Shown here: one piece after another, positions 44,437-52,905 of the stretch
How the letters are laid out: each line of letters opens with the position of its first letter
Position numbering within the stretch: position 1 is the first letter of the stretch
Source: Sphingopyxis sp.
Lineage (GTDB): Bacteria; Pseudomonadota; Alphaproteobacteria; Sphingomonadales; Sphingomonadaceae
Length of the DNA: 64,000 nucleotides
Reading direction: 5' to 3'
Assembly: GCA_013823985.1 (NCBI GenBank)
Contig: PNNB01000070.1
Location: forward strand, 1-64,000
Translations under genes and position numbers: made by a program
The notes under the pieces: generated by a model
Seen by the model: only the letters and a program-made list of their open reading frames with translations
Told to the model about the DNA's origin: nothing
The model's database searches: none

Positions 44437-46245
44437 CTATACTCCGAGACGTCTACCAATTGCTTTGTAATAGGTGTCTTGGAAAGCTCGGGAATGATTG
44501 TTTTTTAAGATCGCTATCTGTGCGGGGGATGCCGTGGGATTTCGGAGTGCGGATAGCAGGCACAGAAACTTCGCGTGAGTAATTCCTGTTCCTCTGGATG
44601 GGTTCGGTGCTTTTAAAGCATTGAACATTGCCGTAAACGTGGAATGATCCTTAGCAAGATTGATATGAAATTTGTAGGTTTCGCGTACGCCAGAATTCAA
44701 CGTCTCCGCAAAGATGATTTTGAGGGGTTCTTCTTCTTGTGAACCGCGAAACAAGGGAACGAAGGATGCCGCAAGGCGGCCCAATCTTTCATGGGGCGAC
44801 CAGATTTGTCGAGTGTCTTTGAGCGTTGCAAACAGTTGAGCCGTGGTCCCATACTTTGATTGCAACCAGAGTTTTGAATAAAGTCCAAAGAAGGTTTGTG
44901 GATCGTTACTTGCGATGACCATCTCTAGCATTGCATGGCAGTTTCTTGTTTTGACAAAGGTTTCGACAAGATAATTCGTCATGTTGACCATCGCGGCGTC
45001 GTCGACAAGTAAGCCTGATTGACCTGCTCTCGCTAAAGCTCTTGCGATTGTTGGAGTTAAAGGGCGACTTCGGACGTAAGAATAAACGTTTTCTCGAACG
45101 GTAGGCCTCCGCTTTATGAGATCCTCTAACACTGCAGGTTTGATGTTAGCTCCAGATTTTGCAGCGAGGCCTATCCAGCGTTTGAGCACTTTTTCGCCGT
45201 TTCCAGTGTCGAATGATTTTTTCCTTAATCCTTGCGCTATTCTGGCTTCAACAAGGTTACGCTGTCGGGCCAACGAAAGACCATGCTTGAGACGGTGATC
45301 GACACTTGCCTGAACAGAATCTATCCTTGCATTCTCGAAAATTCGGAAGTGTTGAATAGCTTCGGACCGGGTAAGAATTACTGTTTTACCGCTATTCAAA
45401 CGGACTTGTTTTGTTTGCAGAACAAGGTCTACCGTTTTCAACACCCGCTTGGCATCGACGATCGTGTCCACGCCAATGTCAATGTCATCCATATAACGTA
45501 CAAAGTCTCGTTGAGGGTCGCTGGCGAGGTAAGCGTCCAGTTCGTAAAGGAAGCAATGTGCCAGCAGCCGAGGGGCATCGAGATTGATTTGGGGCAAACC
45601 GACCTCAATACGAGGTGTGTAGTCCGGCTGCCAAAGCAGGTCGGCGAGAACGTATATCAGCATATCAATGACGCATTCATCAACACCGGTGATTGAAGAA
45701 ATAGCATTACGGAGATGGACATATGAAATGCTGTCATAGTAGTTGGCTATGTCTGTCACGACGACGAATTTGCGTGTCTTCGAAAACGCAAACAGCTCTT
45801 TCTGAAAATTCAGCCAAGATGCAAACGTCCCGTAGCCACTCGGGGGCGTTGAGAATTTGTGATCCTTTGGTTCGAAGAATGCTTTTTCTGTAGGTGCCTT
45901 ACCTTTAATTTCAGAATAGAGCGCATCGGACAGACACTGAAGCACAATAGCGTCTCTTATGCTCGGTATGACGAGTTGCCTACAAAGTCCTTTACTTTTT
46001 TCGACGAGAATTCGTTGTGTCTTCTGTGGAACGTAGTCGCCGGACAAAATGAGGTGCGATAGCTTTTGACTCTCTGCCTTTAGCGAAACGTGAAAATCGA
46101 AGTTTTCTATCCCGTCAGAAATAAACTGATCCCGCATGGAGACTTTGATTTTTTCTTTCCAAATCCTCTCGATGTTGCCTGGCGAAAAGATCGTGCGCAG
46201 CTTCTTTGCGCGTATATCAAAGCGAGGAGATCTCATCGCGAACAT
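44437..46245 (-). CDS. Reverse transcriptase with long C-terminal helical domain (candidate defence RT)
   Basis: This 602-residue protein has RT motifs in order: the basic pre-motif LVIPSIRDAIVLQ (91-103), motif A VVVTDIANYYDS with catalytic Asp165, motif B GLPQINLDAPRLLAH (216-230), motif C FVRYMDDIDIG (248-258, catalytic Asp pair 253-254) and motif D VRLNSGKTVIL. It lacks the X/maturase and endonuclease domains of group II intron RTs and no intron RNA is evident. Residues of about 310-602 are helical and unassigned. Single-gene RTs of this shape in islands resemble the UG/Abi defence RTs; the class cannot be set by eye. It ends next to attR and seems AT-richer than the core genes. The start is ATG 46245 or 46236; neither has a strong Shine-Dalgarno. 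About 230 bp upstream are non-coding. Confidence 0.88.
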   Translation of the reverse strand: MFAMRSPRFDIRAKKLRTIFSPGNIERIWKEKIKVSMRDQFISDGIENFDFHVSLKAESQKLSHLILSGDYVPQKTQRILVEKSKGLCRQLVIPSIRDAIVLQCLSDALYSEIKGKAPTEKAFFEPKDHKFSTPPSGYGTFASWLNFQKELFAFSKTRKFVVVTDIANYYDSISYVHLRNAISSITGVDECVIDMLIYVLADLLWQPDYTPRIEVGLPQINLDAPRLLAHCFLYELDAYLASDPQRDFVRYMDDIDIGVDTIVDAKRVLKTVDLVLQTKQVRLNSGKTVILTRSEAIQHFRIFENARIDSVQASVDHRLKHGLSLARQRNLVEARIAQGLRKKSFDTGNGEKVLKRWIGLAAKSGANIKPAVLEDLIKRRPTVRENVYSYVRSRPLTPTIARALARAGQSGLLVDDAAMVNMTNYLVETFVKTRNCHAMLEMVIASNDPQTFFGLYSKLWLQSKYGTTAQLFATLKDTRQIWSPHERLGRLAASFVPLFRGSQEEEPLKIIFAETLNSGVRETYKFHINLAKDHSTFTAMFNALKAPNPSRGTGITHAKFLCLLSALRNPTASPAQIAILKNNHSRAFQDTYYKAIGRRLGV

Positions 46246-46476
46246 TCTTTAATGGATTCTGAGAAATCGCCTAGTCCTAACATCCTACCCCGACGATGAA
46301 TGAAAGAACTCCCGACCGGATGGATGCGCGTCACGTAACGCTATCCGTCGCTGCTGCGGATTACACGCTTACTTCAGCACAACAAATTATAACGCCAAAA
46401 CGCCCCAAACAGGACCCAAAGCCCATCCTAACGGGAAGGCACTTTCGCATTAGTTTTTGGGATTCCCTGTCTAAAG

Positions 46477-46524
46477 GGATGGTGCTGCTGGGGAGGATTG
46501 AACTCCCGACCTCGTCATTACCAA
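46477..46524. repeat. Right attachment site (attR) within tRNA-Thr
   Basis: This is the exact 48-bp partner of 30459-30506. It supplies the 3' half of the intact tRNA, so insertion left the tRNA functional. Confidence 0.85.
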
Positions 46525-46554
46525 TGACGCGCTCTACCACTGAGCTACAGCAGC
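46480..46554 (-). tRNA. tRNA-Thr (anticodon GGT)
   Basis: The 75-nt cloverleaf includes an encoded CCA end: acceptor GCTGCTG/CAGCAGC, D arm GCTC-AGTGGTA-GAGC, anticodon arm CGTCA-TTGGTAA-TGACG, T arm GGGAG-TTCAATC-CTCCC and discriminator A. The anticodon is GGT, for threonine. It is the integration target of the adjacent island. Confidence 0.97.
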
Positions 46555-46641
46555 TTACACCGAAGGTGCGGCCCTATGCGAAGGGATTGGCTTAATGTCA
46601 AGTCGCTTGCGTGGATTGGAAGCATTTGGCATCGGTGGCGC

Positions 46642-46782
46642 ATGGAAAAGAAGTTGGACAAGAAGCAAATTGAACGGGAAGCGCGTTTGCGCGAGGCGTT
46701 GCGGACCAATTTGCGGCGACGCAAAGCGCCGGGCGGCAGCGTGTCTGATTCGAAGCCTAACTGTCCGAAACCAGCGGACTGA
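46642..46782 (+). CDS. Small basic protein of 46 residues
   Basis: The protein reads MEKKLDKKQIEREARLREAL, then RTNLRRRKAPGG. It resembles very short Arg-rich proteins that are common in sphingomonad genomes with no known function (recalled pattern, not checked). No strong Shine-Dalgarno is seen. It overlaps the 3' end of the convergent AraC gene by 26 bp. Confidence 0.5.
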   Translation: MEKKLDKKQIEREARLREALRTNLRRRKAPGGSVSDSKPNCPKPAD

Positions 46783-47623
46783 CTTTTCCGCCAAGCGCGC
46801 GTCGGCCGGTCATGGTCGCGCGGGTAAGCGTGTGCTTTCCGTTGCGCAGCTGGCTCGGGGTAAGGCCGGTAAACTGTTTAACCTCGCGGATCAGGTGTGA
46901 CTGGTCATAAAATGCGAGCGCCAGACCGGTTTCATCCAGACTATCACCATGCGCCAAAAGTTGGGCGGCCCGCAACGCGCGATATTTGCGCGCCAGCTTT
47001 TTGGGTGGCGATCCATAATAACGCTTGGTCATCCGTTCCAATTGCCGCTGCGAAAGGCCGGATTGTGCGGACAATATCTCCACGCTGGGATCGCTGTCGG
47101 ATATCAGCCAGTTGTCGACCATTGTCGTGAAATCAAAAGGTGCGGTCGATTTATGGCGGAAGATGTTTTCAGCCGCGAGGCAGCCGATTTCGACCTGTTC
47201 GGCAAAATCGGCAGCGGCGATCAACTGGTCGCGGATGTCCATAATCCAGTCGCCGAAGATATCACGGGCATCAATGGCCTTGTCGATATGGCTGGCCGCA
47301 TTGCTGCCCATCAGTGCAACCCACCCTGCTGTGGTCATGCCCCAGCCGAATATGGTCAGCGGGCAACTGGATTTGGAAACCACCGGTGCTGTGGTCGGTC
47401 CAATGATAGTGACGGGAAAAGAGGATGTGATGCTGCCATCGGAGAAGTGATAGGATCCGTTTCCTCTTAGTTCGAACCGGAATTGTGCGCGGTCGGCGCG
47501 TTCCAGTTCCGAAAAATTATCGCCGGAATAATCGAGCCGATAAAAGGACGACACCAGTTTCGCCAGCCGTTCGCCCGGCGCTTCGTACACAAGATCAATC
47601 ATAGTGCGGCCCATCTCCGACAT
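46757..47623 (-). CDS. AraC family transcriptional regulator
   Basis: This regulator of up to 288 residues has an N-terminal DUF6597-like sensing domain (LAKLVSSFYRLDYSG, then FRFELRGNGSYHF and IIGPTTAPVV). A C-terminal pair of helix-turn-helix units follows at about 180-270 (LSQRQLERMTKRYYGSPPKKLARKYR, split around ERM, and AFYDQSHLIREVKQFTGLTPSQLR, split around REV). Possible starts are 47623, 47614 and 47602, none with a clear Shine-Dalgarno. The target is unknown. It is outside the island, beside the tRNA. Confidence 0.88.
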   Translation of the reverse strand: MSEMGRTMIDLVYEAPGERLAKLVSSFYRLDYSGDNFSELERADRAQFRFELRGNGSYHFSDGSITSSFPVTIIGPTTAPVVSKSSCPLTIFGWGMTTAGWVALMGSNAASHIDKAIDARDIFGDWIMDIRDQLIAAADFAEQVEIGCLAAENIFRHKSTAPFDFTTMVDNWLISDSDPSVEILSAQSGLSQRQLERMTKRYYGSPPKKLARKYRALRAAQLLAHGDSLDETGLALAFYDQSHLIREVKQFTGLTPSQLRNGKHTLTRATMTGRRALGGKVSPLVSDS

Positions 47624-47647
47624 AGGTCATACACGCCGGAGGGGCAC

Positions 47648-47674
47648 AAAAAAAGACCCGCTGTTGCCAGCGGG
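47648..47674 (-). terminator. Orphan rho-independent terminator on the minus strand
   Basis: On the minus strand, CCCGCTG and CAGCGGG form a 7-bp stem with a 4-base loop, followed by TCTTTTTTT. No minus-strand gene lies between it and pyrD, so it probably ends a small RNA. Confidence 0.7.
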
Positions 47675-47790
47675 CCTGATAGGAAAAAGAACTTGGCGTC
47701 TTTCGACGTCGAGCCCTTCGGGTCGCACCCCCTCTATCCACGGAAAATGTAAAACGCTCTTGCACGGAATCGTCATAGCCAACGATTACA
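47648..47790 (-). ncRNA. Candidate small RNA upstream of pyrD, antisense direction
   Basis: The minus strand from about 47790 carries an AT-rich stretch (TTTTACATTT near 47752), then hairpins GGCGTC-TTTC-GACGTC (47696-47711) and GCCC-TTC-GGGT (47714-47724), and ends at the terminator at 47648-47674. There is no reading frame with gene-like features. The boundaries are estimates. Confidence 0.4.
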
Positions 47791-47908
47791 TTTGACATTT
47801 TCGGCCAACGAAATTTCCGTTATCGTTAACATACTGGAAATCGCCGTTTCTTGCATTTGTGTGACGGCGGGATTGCGTCGGATTCTATTGTGTAGGATAG
47901 GCGGACGC

Positions 47909-48946
47909 ATGTTCTACGCCCTTTTCCGCCCTTTCCTGTTTCTCTCGGACGCTGAACGGGCCCATAACCTGTCGCTTGCCATGCTGAAGGTGGCGCCGAT
48001 CGCGTCGCTCGGCACGTCCGACCCCATATTGGCCCAGAATGTGGCATCGCTGGATTTTCGCAATCCGGTTGGGCTGGCGGCTGGATATGACAAAAATGCG
48101 GAGGTGCCGCTGGAGATATTGCGGCTTGGTTTCGGCTTTACCGAGGTCGGTACGCTGACGCCGCTGCCGCAGGCGGGAAATCCGCAGCCGCGGCTGTTCC
48201 GTCTTGTCGAGGACCGGGCCGTCATTAACCGGATGGGGTTCAACAATGGCGGGCAGGCCGATGCGATGGCGCGGCTGGCGCATCTTGTTCGAGACAGGGG
48301 CGCAGGCCCCATTGGTATCAATATCGGCGCGAACAAGGACAGTGCGGACCGGATCGCGGATTATGTGACCGGTGTGCGCAATATGGAGCGCTTTGCCGAT
48401 TATCTGACCATCAATATCAGTTCGCCCAACACGCCGGGCTTGCGCGCCTTGCAGGACAAGGGGGCTCTAGACGACCTTCTGGCGCAATCGATGGCCGCGC
48501 GGACGCTCGGCAAGCCTGTGTTCCTTAAAGTGGCGCCTGATTTGCAGCCTGCGGATATCGACGACATCGTTCAGGTCGCCATCGCGCGCGGTATTGCAGC
48601 CTTGATTGTGTCCAACACCACCATCAGCCGTCCGCCCCTGCACGCGTCGCACAGGGACGAAAGCGGGGGGCTGTCCGGCGCGCCGCTGCGCGATCTGGCG
48701 CAACAGCAGCTGGTCGATTTCCGCAAGGCCAGCGGGGGACAGATACCGCTGATCGGCGTGGGCGGCATATCATGTGCGCAGGATGCCTATGCCCGCATCC
48801 GTGCCGGAGCGTCGCTGGTGCAGATTTACAGCGCATTGGTCTATGAAGGGCCGGGGCTAGCGCGGCGCATCAATACAGGGCTCGCCCGGCTGCTGAAGGC
48901 GGATGGGTTCCGGTGCCTTGCCGACGCCGTCGGGGTCGACGCCTGA
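47909..48946 (+). CDS. pyrD: Dihydroorotate dehydrogenase (quinone), class 2
   Basis: This 345-residue FMN enzyme oxidises dihydroorotate to orotate in pyrimidine synthesis, passing electrons to quinone at the inner membrane. It starts MFYALFRPFLFLSDAERAHNL, the class 2 membrane-binding helix. It then has NPVGLAAGYDKNAE, FTEVGTLTPLPQAGNPQPRLFR (split around PLPQ), NRMGFNN, GINIGANKDS, the catalytic-loop segment NISSPNTPGLR, LKVAPDL, VSNTT and GVGGISCAQDAYARIRAGASLVQIY (split around QDA). ATG 47909 was chosen on homology. Confidence 0.96.
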   Translation: MFYALFRPFLFLSDAERAHNLSLAMLKVAPIASLGTSDPILAQNVASLDFRNPVGLAAGYDKNAEVPLEILRLGFGFTEVGTLTPLPQAGNPQPRLFRLVEDRAVINRMGFNNGGQADAMARLAHLVRDRGAGPIGINIGANKDSADRIADYVTGVRNMERFADYLTINISSPNTPGLRALQDKGALDDLLAQSMAARTLGKPVFLKVAPDLQPADIDDIVQVAIARGIAALIVSNTTISRPPLHASHRDESGGLSGAPLRDLAQQQLVDFRKASGGQIPLIGVGGISCAQDAYARIRAGASLVQIYSALVYEGPGLARRINTGLARLLKADGFRCLADAVGVDA

Positions 48947-48992
48947 AAAAGGGACTTTGCCTTGACGCCATCGCGACGCTAGAGCGCAGGGT

Positions 48993-50735
48993 ATGAAAAG
49001 ATTTTTTATCGCGCTGTTCGCGCTCGCGCTGGTTCCCCAACATGCCGCTGCCAATACCGTCGGCGTCGCGTCCTCTGCGGACCCAAGGGTGACCGAAGCC
49101 GGGATGGAAATGCTCAAGCAGGGTGGCACAGCGGCGGATGCGGCCATGGCCATGATGCTGGCGCTGACCGTGGTCGAGCCGCAGTCGAGTGGCATCGGGG
49201 GCGGCGGGTTCCTAATGTATCAGGACACAAGCAAAGGCATATTGAGCACGCTCAACGGCCGCGAAACCGCGCCGGCGGCAGCGACGCCGGACCGCTTTGT
49301 GGGACCGGACGGGAAGCCCATGCCCTTTTTGCAGGCATTCCAGGGCGGCCGTTCCGTGGGCGTCCCCGGCAATGTCGCGTTGATGGCCGAGGCGCACACG
49401 AAATGGGGCAAGCTTCCTTGGGCGACGCTGTTCAAGCCCGCCATCCGGCTGGCGCAGAAGGGCTATGTGGTCAACGCCACGCTGGAATCGCGGCTGAAGA
49501 CGGTCGAGCGGCTGTGGCCGAATTTCGATGAAGCGCGGTCAATCTATTGGATGGATGGAAAGCCCGCGGTGGCGGGCGCGACCATTCGCAATCCGAAGCT
49601 TGCCGCGACGCTGAAACTCATCGCCAAAAAGGGGCCCAATGCCTTTTACAAGGGCGCGATCGCCAAGCAGATCGTCGACGCCGTCACCACCAGCAAAGTT
49701 AGCGCGGGCGACATGGCTCTGACCGACCTCGAAAAATACCGGGTGAAGGAACAGGCCGCGGTCTGCGCGCCTTACCGCGTCTATGTCGTATGCGGCATGG
49801 GGCCGCCATCCTCCGGCGCGACGACCGTGCTGCAGATGTTGGGCACATTGCAACGTTTCGACATGGCAGCGATGGGCAAGGATAATCCCAAAAGCTGGTT
49901 CCTGCTGGGCCAGGCGATGCAGTTGGCCTATGCCGACCGGGAGAAATATCTGGGCGACAGCGATTTTGTCGAAGTTCCGGTGAAAGGCCTGCTGGACCCC
50001 GAATATCTCAAGGCGCGCTCCGCCCTGATCGATCCGGACAAGGCGCGGACGGACTATCCGGCGGGCACGCCCCCCGGCGCAATGCCGCGCACCGCTGCGT
50101 TGTCGAGCGAGGTCGCGGGCACCACGCATTTTGCGGCCGTTGATGCCAAGGGCAATATCGCCAACATGACCTCGACCATCGAAAGCGTGTTCGGCAGCCA
50201 GTTGGTGGCCGGAGGATTCTTCCTCAATAATGAGCTGACCGATTTCACCTTCGCCCCCGAAAAGGATGGCGCGCCGGTGGCCAACCGCGTGACAGGGGGC
50301 AAGCGGCCCTTGTCGTCCATGTCGCCCACCATCGTATTCGACCGCGATGGCCGCGCCGTGCTCACACTGGGCTCGGCGGGCGGCAAGCGCATCATCATGC
50401 ATGTCGCCAAGACTTTGGTCGGCGTGCTCGATTTCGGCCTGCCGCTGGATCAGGCGATAGCCTTGCCGAATATCTATTTCGGGCAAGGTGAGCTGCAGGT
50501 CGAAGAAGGCAGCGCGCTGGTTCCCATGGTGGAAGCGCTCGGCGCTTACGGCCAAAAAGTCAGGTCGTCCGATCTGGGGTCGAAGGTTAATGGTGCCCAA
50601 TGGGTGGCGGGTAGCTGGAATGGCGCATCCGACCCGCGCAGCGAAGGCACATCGGCGACCTTGGACGACAAGGGCAAAATCACGGTCACTGCCTCGAAAT
50701 TGGCACAGGACGCCCCTAAGGCGAGTGTGCACTGA
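48993..50735 (+). CDS. ggt: Gamma-glutamyltranspeptidase / glutathione hydrolase
   Basis: This 580-residue periplasmic enzyme has a signal peptide ending in HAAA. It begins SADPRVTEAGMEMLKQGGTAADAA and has SSGIGGGGFLMYQ. The autocleavage site and catalytic Thr lie in AGTTHFAAVDAKGN, giving the large and small subunits. GGKRPLSSMSPTIVF and GSAGGKRI complete the substrate-binding set. It hydrolyses glutathione and gamma-glutamyl peptides. It lies 46 bp after pyrD in the same direction. Confidence 0.95.
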   Translation: MKRFFIALFALALVPQHAAANTVGVASSADPRVTEAGMEMLKQGGTAADAAMAMMLALTVVEPQSSGIGGGGFLMYQDTSKGILSTLNGRETAPAAATPDRFVGPDGKPMPFLQAFQGGRSVGVPGNVALMAEAHTKWGKLPWATLFKPAIRLAQKGYVVNATLESRLKTVERLWPNFDEARSIYWMDGKPAVAGATIRNPKLAATLKLIAKKGPNAFYKGAIAKQIVDAVTTSKVSAGDMALTDLEKYRVKEQAAVCAPYRVYVVCGMGPPSSGATTVLQMLGTLQRFDMAAMGKDNPKSWFLLGQAMQLAYADREKYLGDSDFVEVPVKGLLDPEYLKARSALIDPDKARTDYPAGTPPGAMPRTAALSSEVAGTTHFAAVDAKGNIANMTSTIESVFGSQLVAGGFFLNNELTDFTFAPEKDGAPVANRVTGGKRPLSSMSPTIVFDRDGRAVLTLGSAGGKRIIMHVAKTLVGVLDFGLPLDQAIALPNIYFGQGELQVEEGSALVPMVEALGAYGQKVRSSDLGSKVNGAQWVAGSWNGASDPRSEGTSATLDDKGKITVTASKLAQDAPKASVH

Positions 50736-50840
50736 ACCCCGACGAACGAAAGCCTGATTGCGCTGCCCTGCGGGGCGCGCTAGCAACGGGCAATAGTTGA
50801 GGTTCAAAAGGACCAACCGGAATAGTCCAAGGAGAGAATT

Positions 50841-52652
50841 GTGGCTGCCGAACAATTTGACGATTTTGACAGCTTTCCCAATCTGGTGTCGATGTTTCTC
50901 ACCCGCGCACGGTATCGCGGGGATGCGCCGTTTCTCTGGGCGAAGAAAGAGGGCGGGTGGCAGTCGCTAAGCTGGGCCGAAACCGCACGCCAGGTCGCCG
51001 CGTTCGCCAAATCGCTGCGCCAGTTGGGCCTGCAAAAAGGCGACCGCGTTATGCTGGTGTCCGAAAACCGGCCCGAATGGTGCATTGCGGATCTCGGTAT
51101 TATGGCCGCTGGCTGCGTTACTGTACCGACCTACACCACCAACACCGAACGCGACCATCAGCATATCCTCGACAATAGCGCATCGCGCGCCGTGGTCGTT
51201 TCTTCGGCCAAACTCGCCAAGACGCTGCTACCGGCCGCAATCCGCTCGTCCGAAGCGGAGTTCATCATTGGCATGGAGCCGCTACAGGCAACGCAACAAG
51301 GGCAGTTGTCGATCCACAATTGGGGCGACATGGTCAATGGCACCGATGCAGATGTCCGCGCGACCGAAGCCGCAATGGCCACGGTGACGCGCGATGACCT
51401 TGCCTGCATCATCTACACCAGCGGCACCGGCGGTGCGCCGCGCGGCGTCATGCAGCAGCATGGCGCGATCCTGCACAATGCCGACGGCGCAGCGGCGGTT
51501 CTACGCGAAGATTTCGGACTGGATGAGGAAGAGGTGTTCCTGTCCTTCCTGCCGCTCAGCCATGCGTACGAACATTCGGGCGGCCAGTTCCTGCCGATCG
51601 GCGTAGGCGCGCAAATCTATTATGCCGAGGGTCTGGAAAAGCTCGCCTCCAACATCGAAGAAACGCGCCCGACTATCATGGTCGTCGTCCCCCGTCTGTT
51701 CGAGGTGTTGCGTCAGCGGATGATCAAGGCAGTCGAAAAGCAGGGCAAGTTCCCCAACTATCTGCTCGACAAGGCGCTGACCATTGGCGAGCGCGATTAT
51801 AAGGGCAAGAAGCGGCTGCGCGATGCGCCGATGCGCGTGCTGCTGTCGCGCACGATCAAGCCAAAGATCCAGGCCCGCTTTGGCGGCCGTATGAAGGCGA
51901 TGGTTTCGGGCGGCGCGCCGCTCAATCCCGATATCGGCGTATTCTTCCAGTCGCTGGGGATCACACTGTTGCAGGGCTATGGCCAGACCGAAGCCGGTCC
52001 CGTCATCAGTTGCAACCGGCCGAGCGTCGGGTTGAAAATGGACACCGTCGGCCCGCCGCTGAAAAACACCGAGGTCAAAATAGCCGAAGATGGCGAAATC
52101 CTTGTGCGCGGTCCGCTGGTCATGCGCGGATATTGGCGGAACAAGACCGAGACGGATCGTGTCATCATCGACGGCTGGCTGCACACGGGCGACATCGGCC
52201 ATATTGATGACAAGGGCCGGATTGCGATTACCGACCGAAAGAAGGACCTCATCGTCAACGACAAGGGCGACAATATCGCGCCGCAAAAGGTCGAAGGCAT
52301 GCTGACGCTGCAGCCTGAAATCCTGCAGGCGATGGTGTCCGGCGACAAGCGGCCCTATATTGTCGGCCTGATTGTACCTGACCCCGAATGGACGCTGGAC
52401 TGGTGCCGGGCGCAGGATATCAAATGTGATTTTGCGGACCTGAACGACAACCCGCAATATCGATCCGCTCTGCGTGCGGCTGTGGACCGGGTGAACGCGG
52501 ATTTGTCAGTGACCGAAAAAGTCCGCCAGTTCGAACTTACCGATGAACCTTTTACCATTGAAAATGGCGAAATGACGCCGAGCATGAAAATCCGCCGCCA
52601 TGTCATCCGCGAACGTTATGCGGCGCGGGTGAATGGGATGTATAAGGATTGA
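50841..52652 (+). CDS. Long-chain fatty acid--CoA ligase (AMP-binding, FadD15-like)
   Basis: This 603-residue enzyme activates fatty acids via acyl-AMP. The start is GTG 50841 behind AAGGAGA. Motifs: P-loop CIIYTSGTGGAPRGVMQ (with Thr/Gly in the usual places, Ala where Thr is common), FLPLSHAYEH, the A5 motif QGYGQTEAGPVIS, GWLHTGDIG and DRKKDLIVNDKGDNIAPQKVE (split at NDK). The C-terminal EMTPSMKIRRHVIRERY carries the catalytic Lys. The length and the N-terminus fit the FadD15/acsbg type. Confidence 0.94.
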   Translation: MAAEQFDDFDSFPNLVSMFLTRARYRGDAPFLWAKKEGGWQSLSWAETARQVAAFAKSLRQLGLQKGDRVMLVSENRPEWCIADLGIMAAGCVTVPTYTTNTERDHQHILDNSASRAVVVSSAKLAKTLLPAAIRSSEAEFIIGMEPLQATQQGQLSIHNWGDMVNGTDADVRATEAAMATVTRDDLACIIYTSGTGGAPRGVMQQHGAILHNADGAAAVLREDFGLDEEEVFLSFLPLSHAYEHSGGQFLPIGVGAQIYYAEGLEKLASNIEETRPTIMVVVPRLFEVLRQRMIKAVEKQGKFPNYLLDKALTIGERDYKGKKRLRDAPMRVLLSRTIKPKIQARFGGRMKAMVSGGAPLNPDIGVFFQSLGITLLQGYGQTEAGPVISCNRPSVGLKMDTVGPPLKNTEVKIAEDGEILVRGPLVMRGYWRNKTETDRVIIDGWLHTGDIGHIDDKGRIAITDRKKDLIVNDKGDNIAPQKVEGMLTLQPEILQAMVSGDKRPYIVGLIVPDPEWTLDWCRAQDIKCDFADLNDNPQYRSALRAAVDRVNADLSVTEKVRQFELTDEPFTIENGEMTPSMKIRRHVIRERYAARVNGMYKD

Positions 52653-52669
52653 GGGTGGCATACCACACC

Positions 52670-52811
52670 GTCACCCTGAACTTGTTTCAGGGTCCATCGT
52701 GCAGCAGTCGCCGCAGTCTGAGAGAAAGCGCAACCGGGCGTCACGCTATGGCTTGTTACTACAGGGCAGGAATGGTCTGGCAAATGGACCCTGAAACAAG
52801 TTCAGGGTGAC
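52670..52811. repeat. REPIN-like inverted repeat pair, copy 1
   Basis: Two 28-bp perfectly inverted arms (52670-52697 beginning GTCACCCTGAACTTG, and 52784-52811) enclose about 86 bp. The same arms occur at 62106-62249. The pair lies between convergent genes. The rest of the 253-bp gap is featureless. Confidence 0.85.
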
Positions 52812-52905
52812 GGGTTAAGTAAGAATTTGGGGCTACGGGGTCGGTGAGGAACTGGCAAAACTGCGGGGGGGACAGTCCCTTCAGGGACTATCCCCAATCA
52901 TTACA

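Larger units (their letters stand above)
30459..46524. mobile_element. Genomic island integrated at tRNA-Thr(GGT), about 16 kb
   Basis: A 48-bp exact repeat of the tRNA-Thr 3' half (30459-30506 and 46477-46524) bounds the segment, with weaker ungapped similarity for about 47 bp to the left of each copy. The right copy is part of the complete tRNA gene. This is what tyrosine-integrase insertion into a tRNA gene leaves. Inside are an RTX protein with a type I exporter, an integrase, a VapE-like helicase, unknown proteins and a reverse transcriptase. No capsid, tail or conjugation gene is seen, so it resembles a satellite or integrative island with cargo. The integrase is central rather than at an end, which suggests a composite history. 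Confidence 0.8.

Noticed and set aside
46296-46595. A 99-codon plus-strand frame ending in LGRIELPTSSLPMTRSTTELQQ-like sequence (split here: LGRIELPTSS, LPMTRSTTELQQ)
   Set aside because: It reads antisense through the tRNA-Thr gene; this peptide is a well-known artefact of translating tRNA genes.
49539-50855. A 438-codon minus-strand frame opposite ggt
   Set aside because: The plus strand encodes an unmistakable gamma-glutamyltranspeptidase; the antisense frame is codon-bias shadow.
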